A stretch of 64,000 nt of DNA from Arcuatula senhousia (lineage: Eukaryota; Mollusca; Bivalvia; Mytilida; Mytilidae). The position numbers and the translations under genes were made by a program. The stretch covers positions 12,331,001 to 12,395,000 of the forward strand of contig OZ020309.1 in the NCBI GenBank assembly GCA_963971305.1. The letters run 5' to 3'. Positions 23,164 to 35,450 of this stretch are shown one piece after another. Every line of letters begins with the position of its first letter. Position 1 is the first letter of the stretch. The notes under the pieces were generated by a model, which saw only the letters and a list, made by a program, of their open reading frames with translations, did not search any database and was not told the DNA's origin.

Positions 23164-23697
23164 GAGTTGTTGAAGGAATGTAAAGGGCGTCAGATATTAT
23201 AGATGCAATTACTTATCAAATGTGATGCACCTGAATGCAGGTGAAAACTGCTTTGGAAGACAGAAGCCGTCCCATGGATTGTATAGGATGGAAATTAGTT
23301 GTCTGGTGGTTCACAGCTTTGAACTCTAAGTTGATCTTACTGGAAAATCAATTAATGCAATGCATCAGAGTCATATCTAAAATTAAGGGTACCGCATCCA
23401 GAGTTCAGATGGAAGGTGGATGTTTCAGATCAGTTTAGGGCTTCTGTAAGGGGGATGGTAAAAATCTGCAAAAAATACTAATTTTGGGTTTTTGTAGGAC
23501 TTTTTTTTAACCTAATAAGTCTCTCTCACACCTTCTAGATCTTCCACTGTTGCATTATTTAGATATAAAAGCATATGAAAAAAATTTGTGACATCCAATT
23601 CAAAGAATGAACGCCTTGTTTATCATGGTCATAAAATTCATTCATTTCATTACACAATACTGTTATCATGAGATTTGATAGTTAAATCATTTGTATC

Positions 23698-23703
23698 AAT
23701 AAA
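23698..23703 (+). terminator. Candidate CDC40 poly(A) signal
   Basis: First clear AATAAA on the coding strand, 535 bp after the stop codon and just before the HINE-like element at 23812. Actual cleavage site not known. Confidence 0.5.
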
Positions 23704-23971
23704 ATCATGTTTTAGCAATTTGTCAGTTTAATAAGCATGCAATTGGGAAAGGAAGAGGAGATTGGGGTATTTTTCCCTCGCAAACCAGAACAGCAAGTGT
23801 TTGTTCTAAATTTTTTTGTCCCCCGCCACAACGTTAGTTCGTCTGTCCGTCACACCTTTTGTAAGCGCTCTCAAGGCTACAAATTTTGTTAGATTTTTCA
23901 TGAAATTTATACCAAATGTTTTTATTACCAATACCTTGGTCAAGTTGAAAAATCAGCATTTTTTCGAAAAT

Positions 23972-24715
23972 TATACCCCCACTCGTAAGAGAGGGGGCTA
24001 TATTGCAATCACCTTGTCCGTCCGTCCGTCTGTCCGTCTTGTTCAATTTCTCTGCTTCTACTGGATAGATTGGTTTCAAATTTGGTACACAGCTTCAGCA
24101 TGATGAGTTATACTATGCCTACCCTTTCCAGGTCAGTCCATCATCTACTTCCTGTTTTCCAAGCCGACTTAGACTTTTTTAGGGGATAAAAAAATTGAAA
24201 TGTGAAATTTTTCGTAACAGATTTCTCGGTTTCTACTGGATAGATTGATTTCAAATTTGGCACACAGCTTCAGCATGATGAGTTATACCGTGCCTCCCTT
24301 TTCCAGGTCAGTCCATCATCTACTTCCTGTTTTTCAAGCCGACTTAGACTTTTTAGGGTAAAAAATTTGAAAAGGGAAATTTTTCGTAACAGATTTCATG
24401 GCTTCTACTGGATGGATTGGTTTCAAATTTGGTACACAGCTTCAGCATGATGATTTATACCGTGCCTCCCCTTTCCAGGTCAGTCCATCATCTACTTCCT
24501 GTTTTCTGAGCTGACTTAGACTTTTTATGGATCAAAAATAGACAATTTTTCGTAACAGATTTCTCGGCTTCTAGAGAAGGGATTGATTTCCAATTTGGTA
24601 TACAGCTTAAGCATGATGAGTTGTATTGTGCCTCCCCTTTCCAGGTCAGTCGGTCATCTACTTCCTGTTTTCTGAATGGCCAAGTGGGGGTATGCTTAGC
24701 ACGACTTAGTGCAAC
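23972..24715 (-). mobile_element. HINE-like element E, nested in D
   Basis: Hairpin TATACCCCC/GAGGGGGCTATA at 23972-24002, then a GTCCGTCCGTCCGTCTGTCC tract, then four core repeats of about 175 bp (GATTGGTTTCAAATTTGGTA, CAGCTTCAGCATGATGAGTT). The other end is near 24680-24715 with AAGTGGGGGTATGCTTAGCA. Confidence 0.7.
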
Positions 24716-25053
24716 CCCTTGTTTTGGTAGGAGTTATGGGACTTTGACCATAAAAAAGACTGTTTTTTTGGGCAAAACAGACCTTGTAAGCACCTTCAAT
24801 CCTACAGATGTTGACAGATTTTCATGAAATTTATACCAAATGTTTATATCACTAATTTCTTGGTCAATTTCGAAAATCAGCATTTTTTGATAATTTTTTG
24901 TAAGAGTTATGGGACTTTGACCATAAAAACAACTGTTTTTTTTGGCACAACAGACCTTGTAAAGCACTAATCCCTACATATGTTGATGGATTTTCATGAA
25001 ATTTATACCAAACGTTTGTATCACTAATTCCTTGGTCAAGTTCAACAATCTTT

Positions 25054-26233
25054 ATTATACCCCACACAACGAAGTTGCGTAGGGTATAATGTTTTTGACT
25101 GGTCCGTCCGTCTGTCCGTCTGCCTGTGATCAAAGTTTGTAATTGCAACTCCTCTTAAACTACTGAACAGAATTTAACGAAACTTGGTATGCAAGAAGTA
25201 CACCATATGTAGTTGTGCATATTACAAGGAATTTTTTATCAGCAAATTTTTGTTGGAGTTATGGCCCTTTGGACTTAGAAATTTGCAGAAAATCATGATT
25301 ACAGTTTGTAATCGCAACTCCTCTTAAACTACTGAACAGAATTTAACGAAACTTGGTATGCAAAAAGGACACCATATGCAGTTGTGCATATTACAAGGAA
25401 TTTTTGTGATTTCAGTTTGTAATCGGAACTCCTCTTGAACTACTGAACAGAATTTAACGAAACTTGGTATGCAAAAAGGACACCATATGCAGTTGTGCAT
25501 ATTACAAGGAATTTTTTATCAGCAAATTTTTGTGGGAGTTATGGCCCTTTGGACTTAGAAATTTGCAGAAAATCATGATTACAGTTTGTAATCGCAACTC
25601 CTCTTAAACTACTGAACAGAATTTAACGAAACTTGGTATGCAAGAAGTAAACCATATGTAGTTGTGCATATCACCAGGAATTTTTGATTCGCAAATTTTT
25701 TTTGAGTTATGGCCCTTTGGACTTAGAAATTTGCAGAAAATCATGATTACAGTTTGTAATTGCAACTCCTCTTAAACTACTGAACAGAATTTAACGAAAC
25801 TTGGTATGCAAGAAGTACACCATATGTAGTTGTGCATATCACCAGGAATTTTTGATCCGCAAATTTTTGTGGGAGTTATGGCCCTTTGGACTTAGAAATT
25901 TGCAGAAAATCATGATTACAGTTTGTAATCGCAACTCCTAATAAACTACTGAACAGAATTAACGACACTTGGTATGCAAGAAGTACACCATATGTAGTTG
26001 TGCATATCACCAGAAATTTTTTATCCCTAAATTTTTGTGGGCGTTATGGCCCTTTGGACTTAGAAATTTGACATAACTTTGTTATGATACATGTATTCAA
26101 ATACTTGCACATTCACTTTTACAATCATTCAATATTATTGATTCCTGTATAGCGATACTAATTCCTCAAGGATAACATTGATAGTCCAATAGCCGAATCA
26201 GTGGGGTATGTGAGCGTGCTCACTAAGGTTCTT
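25054..26233 (-). mobile_element. HINE-like element F, nested in D
   Basis: Hairpin ATTATACCC/GGGTATAAT at 25054-25090 (loop ACGAAG), then GTCCGTCCGTCTGTCCGTCT and about 5.5 core repeats of roughly 165 bp (TTGTAATTGCAACTCCTCTT, AACGAAACTTGGTATGCAAG, GGAGTTATGGCCCTTTGGAC). It ends near AGTGGGGTATGTGAGCGTGC (26210-26229), whose GGGGTAT matches the hairpin. Confidence 0.75.
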
Positions 26234-26452
26234 TCATTTTTTGATAATTTTTGTAGGAGTTATGGGACTTTGACCTTACAAACGACTGTTTATTCAGACC
26301 TTGTAAGCACTCTCATCCATACAGATGTTAACAGATTTTCATGAAATTTATACCAAATGTTTATATCACTAATTCCTTGGTTAAGTTCGAAAATCAGCCG
26401 CGTTAGATAATTTTTGCTTCACCAGTGGGGGGACCCTGGAATTCCATTCTTG

Positions 26453-27507
26453 TTTAATTTGTATCAAATTTTTTTTATTTTCATAAATTCTGTATGTGAT
26501 GTTTGTGCCATGAATATTTATAAAATTATTAAGTGCAGGTCATAAGATTGATGCCTCTTGGATCATTAAAATTAATGTAGAAGACCTGGGACATTCACTG
26601 ATCACTATTTTACCTCTTGAAGGGGTTACAACCCTTTATACGTTGAAAATAGTGTTTAAAGGTTTATGGCAACACTCAAAGTTGACAGACAACAATGAAG
26701 ACGACAACAATTTTGTTGGGTGTCGGTTAAAAAAAAATCAGAAGCCTCCCTGTCTCATGTTTTTGACATAAATGGCCTGAGAAGCTAAAATTTATTTTTG
26801 TATGGCCTAAGGTATCAGGCAGGGGAGATAATTTTTCCCCAATAAAGATCTTGTAAGCTGCTTATTGGAATTTGATGAAACTTGATATGAAGGAAGTAGA
26901 CCATATATGTGCTGCAAGAAATGTTACTGCTCTAGGATAATAAAGGGAGGGAAATGGGACTTGTTGAGTTCAATAGAATCTTTTTGTTATGATTATAACA
27001 TAACCCTCAGTCTACTATGTTCCAGGAAGGGTTATGATTTGGCTGTTTTCATTGAAACAAAGCAAGCCTTGAATGCAAGGCATAATTGTGAAAGTTGTGG
27101 CATCAGAAGTGAGCATTGACTCCCTGGTTTTTTGATTGATTTCAAGGCGGGAGGGGAAATAATTTTCCTAACAGTTTTCTCAACAACTACTTTTCACAGC
27201 CTCTTGATGTTTAACTGCACCACCATTGGGGCTATAATTGGAGTTGATTACAGGTTTTTTGCTAACCTACTTCCTGTTTTACGAAATTGGCCATTTTTAA
27301 CTTTCACAGATTTTCTTGGTCTACATTTAAGATGATTGATATTAAACTTTATGCAGCATGAGAAGAACTTAACAATTGTATATCTTCTTATCTAAACCCT
27401 TGACTTTACCAGAAGCCTAGAAAACATGTTTTCAGCTCTTCCCTCTATATCACTGGACTATGTCCTCTGTCATAATTTGGGTTTCAGTTTGACATATATT
27501 GGTTTTT
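26453..27507. other. Intergenic, includes dispersed repeat copy 2
   Basis: No gene recognised. The part at about 27120-27310 is a copy of the repeat at 21660-21840 (CTACTTCCTGTTTTACGAAA). Short open frames here do not resemble known proteins. Confidence 0.45.
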
Positions 27508-27510
27508 GTC

Positions 27511-28200
27511 TTGCCTGCGAAGCAAAGCAGGACATAGGTGTTACTTTACCGTTCGGAGGCGGCGTTAAACTTTTTGGAAAAGTTTTATGAGCACCTCCAT
27601 ATCTCAAGAACTATAGGTCCTAGTAATAGCTTAGCACAGATGCATCCCCATCTTTTAACCTCAACCTTGATTTTCCGGTTTAGTGACTTTAACAATTTTT
27701 AATACATATAACAGCAATGGAAAAAGTTTTGCAAGCACCTCCATATCTCAAGAACTTTTAGTCCTATGTTGATGAAACTTGGTATGCATATGCCAATGTA
27801 GTAGCTTAGCATAGTTGCATCCCCATCTTTTGACCTTGACCTTGATTTTCCGGTTGAGTGACTTTGACAATTTTTAATAAATATAATAGCAATGGAAAAG
27901 TTTTGCGAGCACCTCCATATCTCAAGAACTATAAATCCTAAGTTGATGAAACTTGGTATGGATATGCCCCAGTAGTAGCTTAGCACATTTGCATCCCCAT
28001 CTTTTGACCTTGACCTTGATTTTCCAGTTGAGTGACTTTGACAATTTTCAATACATATAATAGCTATGGTAAAGTTTTGCAAGCACCTCCATATCTCAAG
28101 AACTATAAGTCCTAGGTTGATGAAACTTGATATGCATATGCCCTAGTTATAGCTTGGCACAGTTGCATCCACATCTTTTGACATTGACCTTGATTTTCTG
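27511..28200 (-). mobile_element. HINE-like element, TGTCTCGCC family, diverged (C4)
   Basis: Hairpin CTTGCCTGCG/GCAAAGCAGGAC (27511-27534), a GGAGGCGGCG remnant, then four core repeats of about 175-185 bp (GCACCTCCATATCTCAAGAA, TGACCTTGACCTTGATTTTC). The distal end was not found. An open frame across the repeats is translated repeat. Confidence 0.6.
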
Positions 28201-28380
28201 TTAACTCTTGTACTGTTTTATGCTCTTCATATTCATATAGTGTTTGGCATTTTCAACGTTTTGGGTAGAGCACTTCTGATGAGTCTTTAATAGATGTAAC
28301 ACACATCAAGAATAACAAAATTTACTACCTGGAACTAAGTTGTTATTTTCATTTCTGTTCAAATTGACTATGTTCCAATA
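28201..28380 (+). repeat. Dispersed bivalve-type repeat with GATGAGTCTTTAATAGA core
   Basis: TATGCTCTTCATATTCATA, then GATGAGTCTTTAATAGATGT and AACACACATCA. A second copy is at 38238-38370 with the same order and spacing. No ends defined. Confidence 0.6.
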
Positions 28381-29900
28381 ATGTGGTTTCATAATCTCAA
28401 ATGAGTGCAGATGTTGGTTTGTCATAGAAATTTGTTTTGTCTTCCTTTACCGGATTTGACACACTGAATCGGAAGTAAGCAACACGACAGGTGTGCTATA
28501 GCAGGCAGAAACCGCTTACAATTAGGACACCTGAGTTCACTCTTGTCACAACTTGAGTTCGCGTTGCTGATTTCCGTTCAGTGGATTTTGTGTTTCGTGT
28601 TTCTCGGTGCTGTTTTTGTTCGTGTTTACCAGTTTCGTTGTTGCCCTTTCGGACTTTTGACACTTGAATACCCCTTTGGTGCCTCTTTGCTTCTTTCATA
28701 ACCAATACAGTCACTACAAAAAAAAACCAGAATCAAACAAAAGGTAAATGTTATATTGACTGAAGAAATGCAGTGAATTCAACATGTGCAAACCATGAAT
28801 TTAAATAAACAAATAAAATTGATACCAACAAAAATAAACAAATCCATAGTATTATGGTACCCCCCAAAAAATCAAAATTTTTATTATTTACAATTTTATT
28901 CAAAAGCATATAAAACAAATAACAGAAAAGCACAAAAAGCATAAAATCAACAACAAAGAGTAGAAAAAAAATATGATGCTAAAATCACAACACGATGAAA
29001 GGAATGATTCATGTATACAGCCTCTGGAATGTTAAAGGAATATAACTGTCTACAAAATCTATGCAAAATTGCTCTGTGATCTGCTAAAACTTTGTCAAAA
29101 TCAATTTGAAAAACTCATAAATGTAAGCTCCTTTAAAATTCTGTTAAATAAAATTTTGTCAAAACTCTTCACAACATCAAGACTAATATTTCCCAATGAA
29201 CTGTTTTTTCTTATAGTTTTTTGTATACCCTTTCAAGTTTTCTTAGCAAATTAAGAACCTGTATTTATATCATTCTCATTCAGTGACAGTTTTTAAACTC
29301 CTAACAAGAAGCCCTTGGTCTACAGGGGCGGATCCTGAGGGGCTCCCAGAAGTTGAATTCCCCCTCACTTTTGAAGGAAAAGTTTGGTTGGATATATAGA
29401 AAATCATTGAAACATGACCAGAGTTGGGCCCCCTTTTTGGATTTTTTTGGATCTGCAAACGGTCTTATCAACCCAAAAATGTTATACATTATTTTCCGTT
29501 AGAAGATTTACATATTTTGACCTCTAGCCTAGAAAACAACTTTTTTTTGCTTTTTAAACAAACCCTTAAACTTTTTATAAATTAATATTTATGTTAGTGT
29601 ATATGGCACACACATCTTATCTATTTACATGACGCCCTATTACAATTATTTCTAAGATATTATGTGGCATTAACTTGAGTAACAAATTTTTTTTAATATT
29701 AAACAAAGTATATTCAAATTAATAAATTCTTAAAAAGCCAGAAAAACAGATTATATTATATGCACATCCCAATTAAAAAAGATTCTTGATATATATTATG
29801 CTTCTTAAAAATCATTAGAACATTATAACAATCATCAACAAGTTTCTAAAATCTATTTTTTATAAGGCACAAGTTGTTATACAACAGCCAAAAAATGTAA
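28381..29900. other. Intergenic, no gene seen
   Basis: AT-rich, with short A and T runs. Nothing coding or RNA-like was recognised. Confidence 0.4.
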
Positions 29901-29901
29901 C

Positions 29902-30110
29902 ACTGTGAAAGTATTAATAATTGTGGGGTACCAATTTTCATGGTTTTCATTGGTCAAACAAACTACCAATTTAAATCCCTCACAAACAGAGAATTAGACA
30001 TTTCTTTTAAAAGAGAATTGTTTATAAACCATGATTTCATGAATCCACGAATATTCAATTTCTCCCCGTCCACGAAAATTGTTATCCATGAATTAAAGTA
30101 CTTTCACAGT
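29902..30110. mobile_element. MITE, ACTGTGAAAGTA terminal inverted repeat family
   Basis: Bounded by ACTGTGAAAGTATTAATAAT and AATTAAAGTACTTTCACAGT. Interior has paired ACCAATTTTCATGG/CCACGAAAATTG segments. Related to 31453-31672 and more distantly to 7367 and 59763. Confidence 0.7.
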
Positions 30111-31230
30111 ACATGTACTTATTTAATATGATATGACACCATTTATAAATAACTATTTACTTTTGAAGCATAGAAAGTTTGAAAAATGGCATTCAGCAAA
30201 AAAAAAAAAAAAAAAAATCTTTAAGAAAAGGACAGAGCTTAAGATAAATTTTGATGGAGAACAGGGCAGTGCTATTCTTTTAAATTTGTGTGACATGGAG
30301 CTTTAATTCAAATTCAAATTTAAATATTAAATGAGGTGAAAAAAATTCATTGTATGATTTACACAACAGATAATGCAAAATCATCTACAAATGCACACTT
30401 CTATCTTCCAGAATGTTAAAAAAAAGATTTTCTTATCTCACTGTTTTTTTTGGTTCACAATAAGATTAGGATAGAGATTGCAGGATTGCATTTTAAAATT
30501 TAATGTTCCAACGTATCAAAAATAAACTTAATTTGTCCCCATCAAATTGATGTCATAAAATACAAAACTTTTTTCTGTTTAATTTAGCCATGAAGACAAT
30601 GAAGATGATAATGGATATTTATGTAAAATGTTGTGTGAAAATACAGAAATAAATAGAAGTTTACACAAATATACAACTATATGTATCTTACGATGAGTTT
30701 GTACATATATAATACACAATATTATTCTGTGAAAAGTGATTTATAATAAAATATACAAAGACATGCAAAATGAAAGCATGCTACACAATGAAGAGTCAAC
30801 AAATCAAAAAATGGAAATCACACTTATTACACAATCTTTTAGTATTAATAAGAACAAACAAAGATGCAAGCTAAAGCTCTTCTCAAGATATAAAGTTCTG
30901 CAATAATTTTACAACCAATACTATAATACTAAATTACTTGAAAGCAATAAGTTTTGCAAGGCACTCTTATTGGAAACAATATATATCATAATTTAGGTTA
31001 ACTTTTTTTGAGGGGGAAGGGGATTTTACTTTAACATTTTTAGGGGAGTTCTAGATGCTGCAGTTCATAATTGTATGACAGACTCTTTGTTGTATATTGT
31101 TGTTTGTTACAAATGGTTTATCCAGAAATGGGCACAAGGAAGGCCCTATTGTAAAATTAATTTAGACTTTTCAAAAGATATCTAATGTATTATCAAGCAT
31201 GAAATTTTAACATGTAAATCTTCAATAGGT
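30111..31230. other. Intergenic or 3' UTR side of the ATPase beta gene, no feature
   Basis: AT-rich with an A run at about 30199-30217. No coding sequence recognised. Confidence 0.35.
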
Positions 31231-31235
31231 ACTTA

Positions 31236-31399
31236 GGGCTGTTCCATTAACATTTACATGGGATGAGGGGGCACACTGTTCAAGACCCCCACACCAATAA
31301 AATAAAATCATCACATCATCCACAAAAAATGCATTTGAACCCCCCACCAAAAAGAAAAAAAATGCATCCCCCTTCCCATGTTGGTTTAAATGGAACATT
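31236..31399. mobile_element. Possible MITE, GGGCTGTTCCATT ends
   Basis: Starts GGGCTGTTCCATTAACATTT and ends GGTTTAAATGGAACATTA. The short inverted ends (TGTTCCATT/AATGGAACA) and C-rich A-rich interior suggest a small non-autonomous element. Confidence 0.45.
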
Positions 31400-31452
31400 A
31401 ATCATTGTGTTAAATCTGTAGGCCAAAACAAAATTTCAAAAGTTTAAAATCT

Positions 31453-31672
31453 TGCTGTGAAAGTATTAATGTTCATGGGGTACAAATTTTCTTGGATTTC
31501 GTTTGTCAGCCAAACCATGAAATTAAATTCACTACAAACAAAGAATTTATCATTGCTTTAAATAGAAAGAAAATTTAAAACCATGAATTTATGACTAAAG
31601 GAATATGCAATATTCTCCAAATTCACGACAATTGATATCCCATGAATTTTCATTTGATAGTACTTTCACAGT
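31453..31672. mobile_element. MITE, ACTGTGAAAGTA family, second copy
   Basis: Bounded by CTGTGAAAGTATTAATGTTC and GATAGTACTTTCACAGT, same interior layout as 29902-30110. Confidence 0.7.
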
Positions 31673-31787
31673 ATTTCATTCTCCAAAGTAATTAGTTTGA
31701 ACACTGTTATATAAGTTTTAGCAAAGATAATGAAATCTGAAAGGCATAGGCATCAAAATCTTTTGTTACTGACAGTCATTTACACAT

Positions 31788-32015
31788 GCAACGTTAAATT
31801 AATGTTAAGCTCGATAAACACTAATTTAAAGTTAATGTAACACTAATTGAATGTAAATTAATGTTAGTTAAACATTAAAACTTTTAACATTAATTTAGGA
31901 TTAAACATTTACATTAATTTAGTGTTGGACTTTTTAACATTAAATTTAATATACAATCGAAGCTCGATTCACACTAATTTAACGTTAATTTTTGACGTTT
32001 AATTAATGTTAACAA
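31788..32015. repeat. Cluster of short inverted TTAACATTAATTT motifs
   Basis: At least ten alternating-orientation occurrences of variants of TTAACATTAATTTA / TAAATTAATGTTAA in about 230 bp, with AGCTCGAT near both ends (AAGCTCGATAAACACTAATT and AAGCTCGATTCACACTAATT). A similar, shorter cluster is at about 48735-48850. Confidence 0.7.
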
Positions 32016-33124
32016 AATTGCCTGTATAAAAAATTCACATTAGAATGAATTAAGACAAAGATCTATAGATTGGTAATACAACACATTTTATATACACAAC
32101 TCTCTGTACACAGATCTGAACCCTGTTAACACTCCTATGGACGGAAAAACAGGATTCAGACAATCAAATTATTGCACTTTGTATCATAAATATACAGAAT
32201 CATAAACATATATTTATTTGTCTAAGACACTATTAGAACATCCTATTCATATTAATTATATATTGTGTCCTAAGAAACACTAAAAGATGTATGAAAGAAC
32301 TGTATTAATTTTATCTAATACGATTTTACATATCTATGAAGCATTATCAATCTGCTTCTACATTTATAAATATAAAGGCATTCTAAAAGCTTTAAAAGGT
32401 ACATGTGATATACAAAAATCTAAATTCTTCAGTATAAAAGTACTTATTACCCTGAACATTTTGTATCTATCTTTAAATCTTTCAAATTAATCACTACTTT
32501 GTGACCTTTGGATTTGCTGCAAAAAATCCTTTACAAACACAATGTTTCATTGTCGGTAAAATTCTAATGACATTAAGGTCTGATTTCTTTATACAAATAC
32601 TATGAATTTGAGCATACATCTATACTTATTCTTCATTTTGCAAATAAAATATCTATTCTATTAAATTAAATGTCATTTTTACTAAAGACCAGTATCTAAG
32701 AAAGCATGTCAAACTCATGCATTTTTTAAAATATTTGCATGTTTTTTCATGTTCATTAATAATGAGCTTTCTTAAAATAAAATAATATGAATCTGAATCT
32801 AAAAAAAAATTGTTAGAAAAAAGATCCTCATATGCTCATTTCATGCTTGTAAAAAGAAATAAAATACATGTAGATAAAAACAACAATAAAATTCCAATAA
32901 AAAGACCATATCTTAAACAATATATCTGTAAGACTGTTTTACAAGTCACTTTCCATTTATAAGTATATGACATGATATATTTAAAATATGACTGCTTTTT
33001 AAAATTGCATAAAATTCCATCATTGATTTTCACACATGAACAACCTGAAAGATGTTTCATCAGAACTTATCATGTACCTAACAAATGACATTATACAAAA
33101 TTGTTCCTATCTCTTATCCCTGAC
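32016..33124. other. Likely 3' UTR and downstream of the ATPase beta gene
   Basis: AT-rich DNA immediately after the minus-strand stop codon at 33125. No other gene is visible. A poly(A) site could not be chosen among many AT-rich hexamers. Confidence 0.4.
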
Positions 33125-33406
33125 CTAATCCATATAAATCTGGAACCTGACACTGTATACGCCAGAGTCCTGAGGCTTTCCTCCATTGAAACTTTTAGCC
33201 CAGGCTGTACACTTCACTGTGACGATGTGATATGTTCTAATTGTGTTGAAATGGACCATGACAGCAGGTACTTTGTAGAATCGATTTTTCTGTGGATAGA
33301 ACCAGATTGGGAAACCAGTAGGTGGATGGTAAGAGATTGATCTCTCCTTTACTCCATCCTCAAACCAGAAATCTTCATGTCCCATGGCTGCTTTGTCAAA
33401 GTCAGT
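33125..33406 (-). CDS. Na+/K+-ATPase beta-subunit-like protein, exon 5 (C-terminus)
   Basis: Residues 234-326 and stop. It contains the family's SYHPPTGFPIWFYPQKNRFY segment (compare the YYPYYGK region of beta subunits), PAVMVHFN, TVKCTAWAKSF (Cys299) and a final immunoglobulin-like beta strand GVYSVRFQIYMD. Acceptor TTTATAG precedes 33406 on the minus strand. Phase 0 in. Cys299 probably pairs with Cys230 in exon 4, as the third disulfide of the family does. Confidence 0.85.
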   Translation of the reverse strand, partial: TDFDKAAMGHEDFWFEDGVKERSISYHPPTGFPIWFYPQKNRFYKVPAVMVHFNTIRTYHIVTVKCTAWAKSFNGGKPQDSGVYSVRFQIYMD

Positions 33407-33930
33407 CTATAAATAGAAATACTATGACGTGTTAGACATGTACTAAGACTCATGGATTAAGAATAAAATGCATTTTTGTGGATTCACAAAGTTATGGTTT
33501 ATAGAAATCAATGTGAAATTTCTTATTTGCTGAATTAAAATTTCATGGTTTACCTATAACCCATAATAAGCACAAAAAATAATCTCACAGAAATTAAACC
33601 AAGATAGACTGGTTTTGGGTAAATAGGTTATGTTGCTTAAGGTCAGGCATAAAATTACAAAATATTGTGCCTGACATGCCTAGTGCATGTTTTAGATGCA
33701 TTCAGATGCATGTATGTATAAAAGATTTCATTAGCCAAAGTTGGGAATGTGAAAGTTAATAAAATATGAAGAAACAAGAATATGTCCTATTAAAAAACAT
33801 AATGACTCATATCTACATGAACATTTTCGACAGACAGATGAAAAAACCCTAACACCGAAAGTCCCCTACTTTCCCAGATGGGACAAAAAGAATAACAAGA
33901 CTTTGAAGTATGTTAAATTATATGCTTTAC

Positions 33931-34038
33931 CTCTCCTTCACAAGTAATCCCAACATGATCTGGGGACCATCGATCCTTCAACAGGTCCTTGACCTCTTTA
34001 TCTTGATCTGTAAATGGTTCTATAACTGTACCATTATC
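33931..34038 (-). CDS. Na+/K+-ATPase beta-subunit-like protein, exon 4
   Basis: A 108-bp, 36-codon exon (residues 198-233) between CTAG and GTAAAG, encoding DNGTVIEPFTDQDKEVKDLL then a tail with HVGITCEGE. Asn199 is in an N-G-T glycosylation sequon and Cys230 corresponds to the conserved Cys before the C-terminal domain. Confidence 0.82.
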
Positions 34039-34919
34039 CTAGTAAAAACAATATAGATTTTCAATGAGATAGAGTGATATACAAACTGGTTTATATCTGC
34101 ACAATCAATGTAAACCATTACACAGTAAATATTAAAAATTTTCTTATAAATACCTTTTCTTTTAGTAAATTGAACATGTACAATTGTTCATATAGGTTTA
34201 AGTTCTATAATCAAAATTAAATAAAAAATATAAGTTGAAAAACCAGCATTTTTAAATCTGCCTTTCTTCAGCAAAGAATCTTTGCCAATGATTAATGTTT
34301 TTACTAGCTGTTTTATGTTGTACTAGTTGTTCTATGTCCAAAAGGGTGTTTTCCTCTGGCATTTATGGGAATTGGTTTTGAATAATATGCATTATATCTT
34401 TTAATCTCAGGCTAATTACAAGATGGCAAGCAGTGAACAGTGGTCAAGTTCAAAGCTGCTGGCAGTTTTTCATTGAGAATTTTAAATTTACCACTGATGA
34501 TATAGCCCTTTTTAAAAAGTCATCCAGAATTCCAATTCTTTCATTTTCAATTTTGCAAGAGTAGATTCCCTTTGTGGGTTGGACACATGGTGTGATCAAG
34601 GTTGAGCTAAGGAAAACATCAATGTATCCCTATCCGTTTTTGGTGTAATTTCCCATTCCAGTTTCAAATAAACTGGTTTGGAGTGAAGTCTGAGATGTTA
34701 ACGCATGTTTTAGTAGTTTAAGACTTTTCGATGGAGAAGCCAACCGAGAAGTTGTAAACCTGTAGTGCATAATTAAAAGATTACCAGGTCCACACGTCCG
34801 GAAAATACTTTCTTAAAAGGACTATATGTAGGTCATTTCATGACAGTTATAAAGGACTATATGTACATGTAGGGTGTTTCATTACAGTTATTCCTCATCT
34901 TATTTTCATCTGTACTCAC

Positions 34920-35092
34920 CAATTTCAACATTAACAAAACACAAGGTCTTCCTTGTGAGTATCCATAGGAATTTAAATGAGAACAATGATGCCCAAAGTC
35001 ATCTGTTGACATCCGGCAACCCTTTCCAGCAGGGGCACTGTGGTTTGTACAATCAACATAGTCCGAGCCTTGTTGGTGAATAGAGGAATAGT
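34920..35092 (-). CDS. Na+/K+-ATPase beta-subunit-like protein, exon 3
   Basis: A 173-bp exon (phase 1 in, 0 out) encoding residues 141-197. It carries four of the six conserved cysteines (154, 165, 176, 190), an N-H-S sequon at 156 and YGYSQGRPCVLLMLKL, equivalent to the hallmark YxxGxPCxLxKLN motif of beta subunits. Borders are TTTGTAG and GTGAGT. Confidence 0.88.
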
Positions 35093-35204
35093 CTACAAAG
35101 ATTCAAATTTTATTGAAATTCTTTATAAAATTTTATTTGGTTTTTGTCCATAAAGTCTTTCTTTGTCAATTCAAAAATAGATTTTGAATTTATTTGCAGT
35201 TTGA

Positions 35205-35450
35205 ACTCTCTAGTGGAATTGAACATTGATCAATTTGATTTTTATTGTTTTCAATTTCTGTGCTTTGTCTTGGATTTTTGATAGGGGAGGTAGGGCCCAA
35301 AACTAGTTAAAACCTGGCACATTTTATATGTGTACCTGTCCTATCAAGCCAAGAATCTTTGACAAATCTTTGGTTTGTACTTGTCTTTTTGATGTTTTCT
35401 GTTCCTTGTTTGAGGAGGGGGTCTATCTTTAACTTTTTCAGGACTAAATT
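35205..35450 (+). repeat. Dispersed repeat R, uninterrupted copy in a beta-subunit intron
   Basis: Contains CTCTAGTGGAATTGAACATT, GGGCCCAAAACTAGTTAAAA, CCTGTCCTATCAAGCCAAGA and GTTTTCTGTTCCTTGTTTGA in order. The same order appears at 41590-41699 plus 46078-46440, split by the 4.4-kb array there. Parts also recur at about 40460-40780. Confidence 0.8.

Larger units (their letters stand above)
23812..26452 (-). mobile_element. HINE-like element D, interrupted by two others
   Basis: Starts GTCCCCCGCCACAACG (23819) with GTCTGTCCGTCACACC next to it, and ends CAGTGGGGGGACCCTGG (about 26423-26440), giving short inverted termini GTCCCCC/GGGGGGAC. Its core unit (GGAGTTATGGGACTTTGACC, TTTTCATGAAATTTATACCA) appears at about 23880-23970, 24730-25050 and 26240-26400, i.e. 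in three pieces separated by elements E and F. No protein encoded. Confidence 0.65.

Noticed and set aside
27699..28082. 127-codon minus-strand open frame
   Set aside because: Repeating peptide (NCQSHSTGKSRSRSKDGDA) from the core repeats of element C4.
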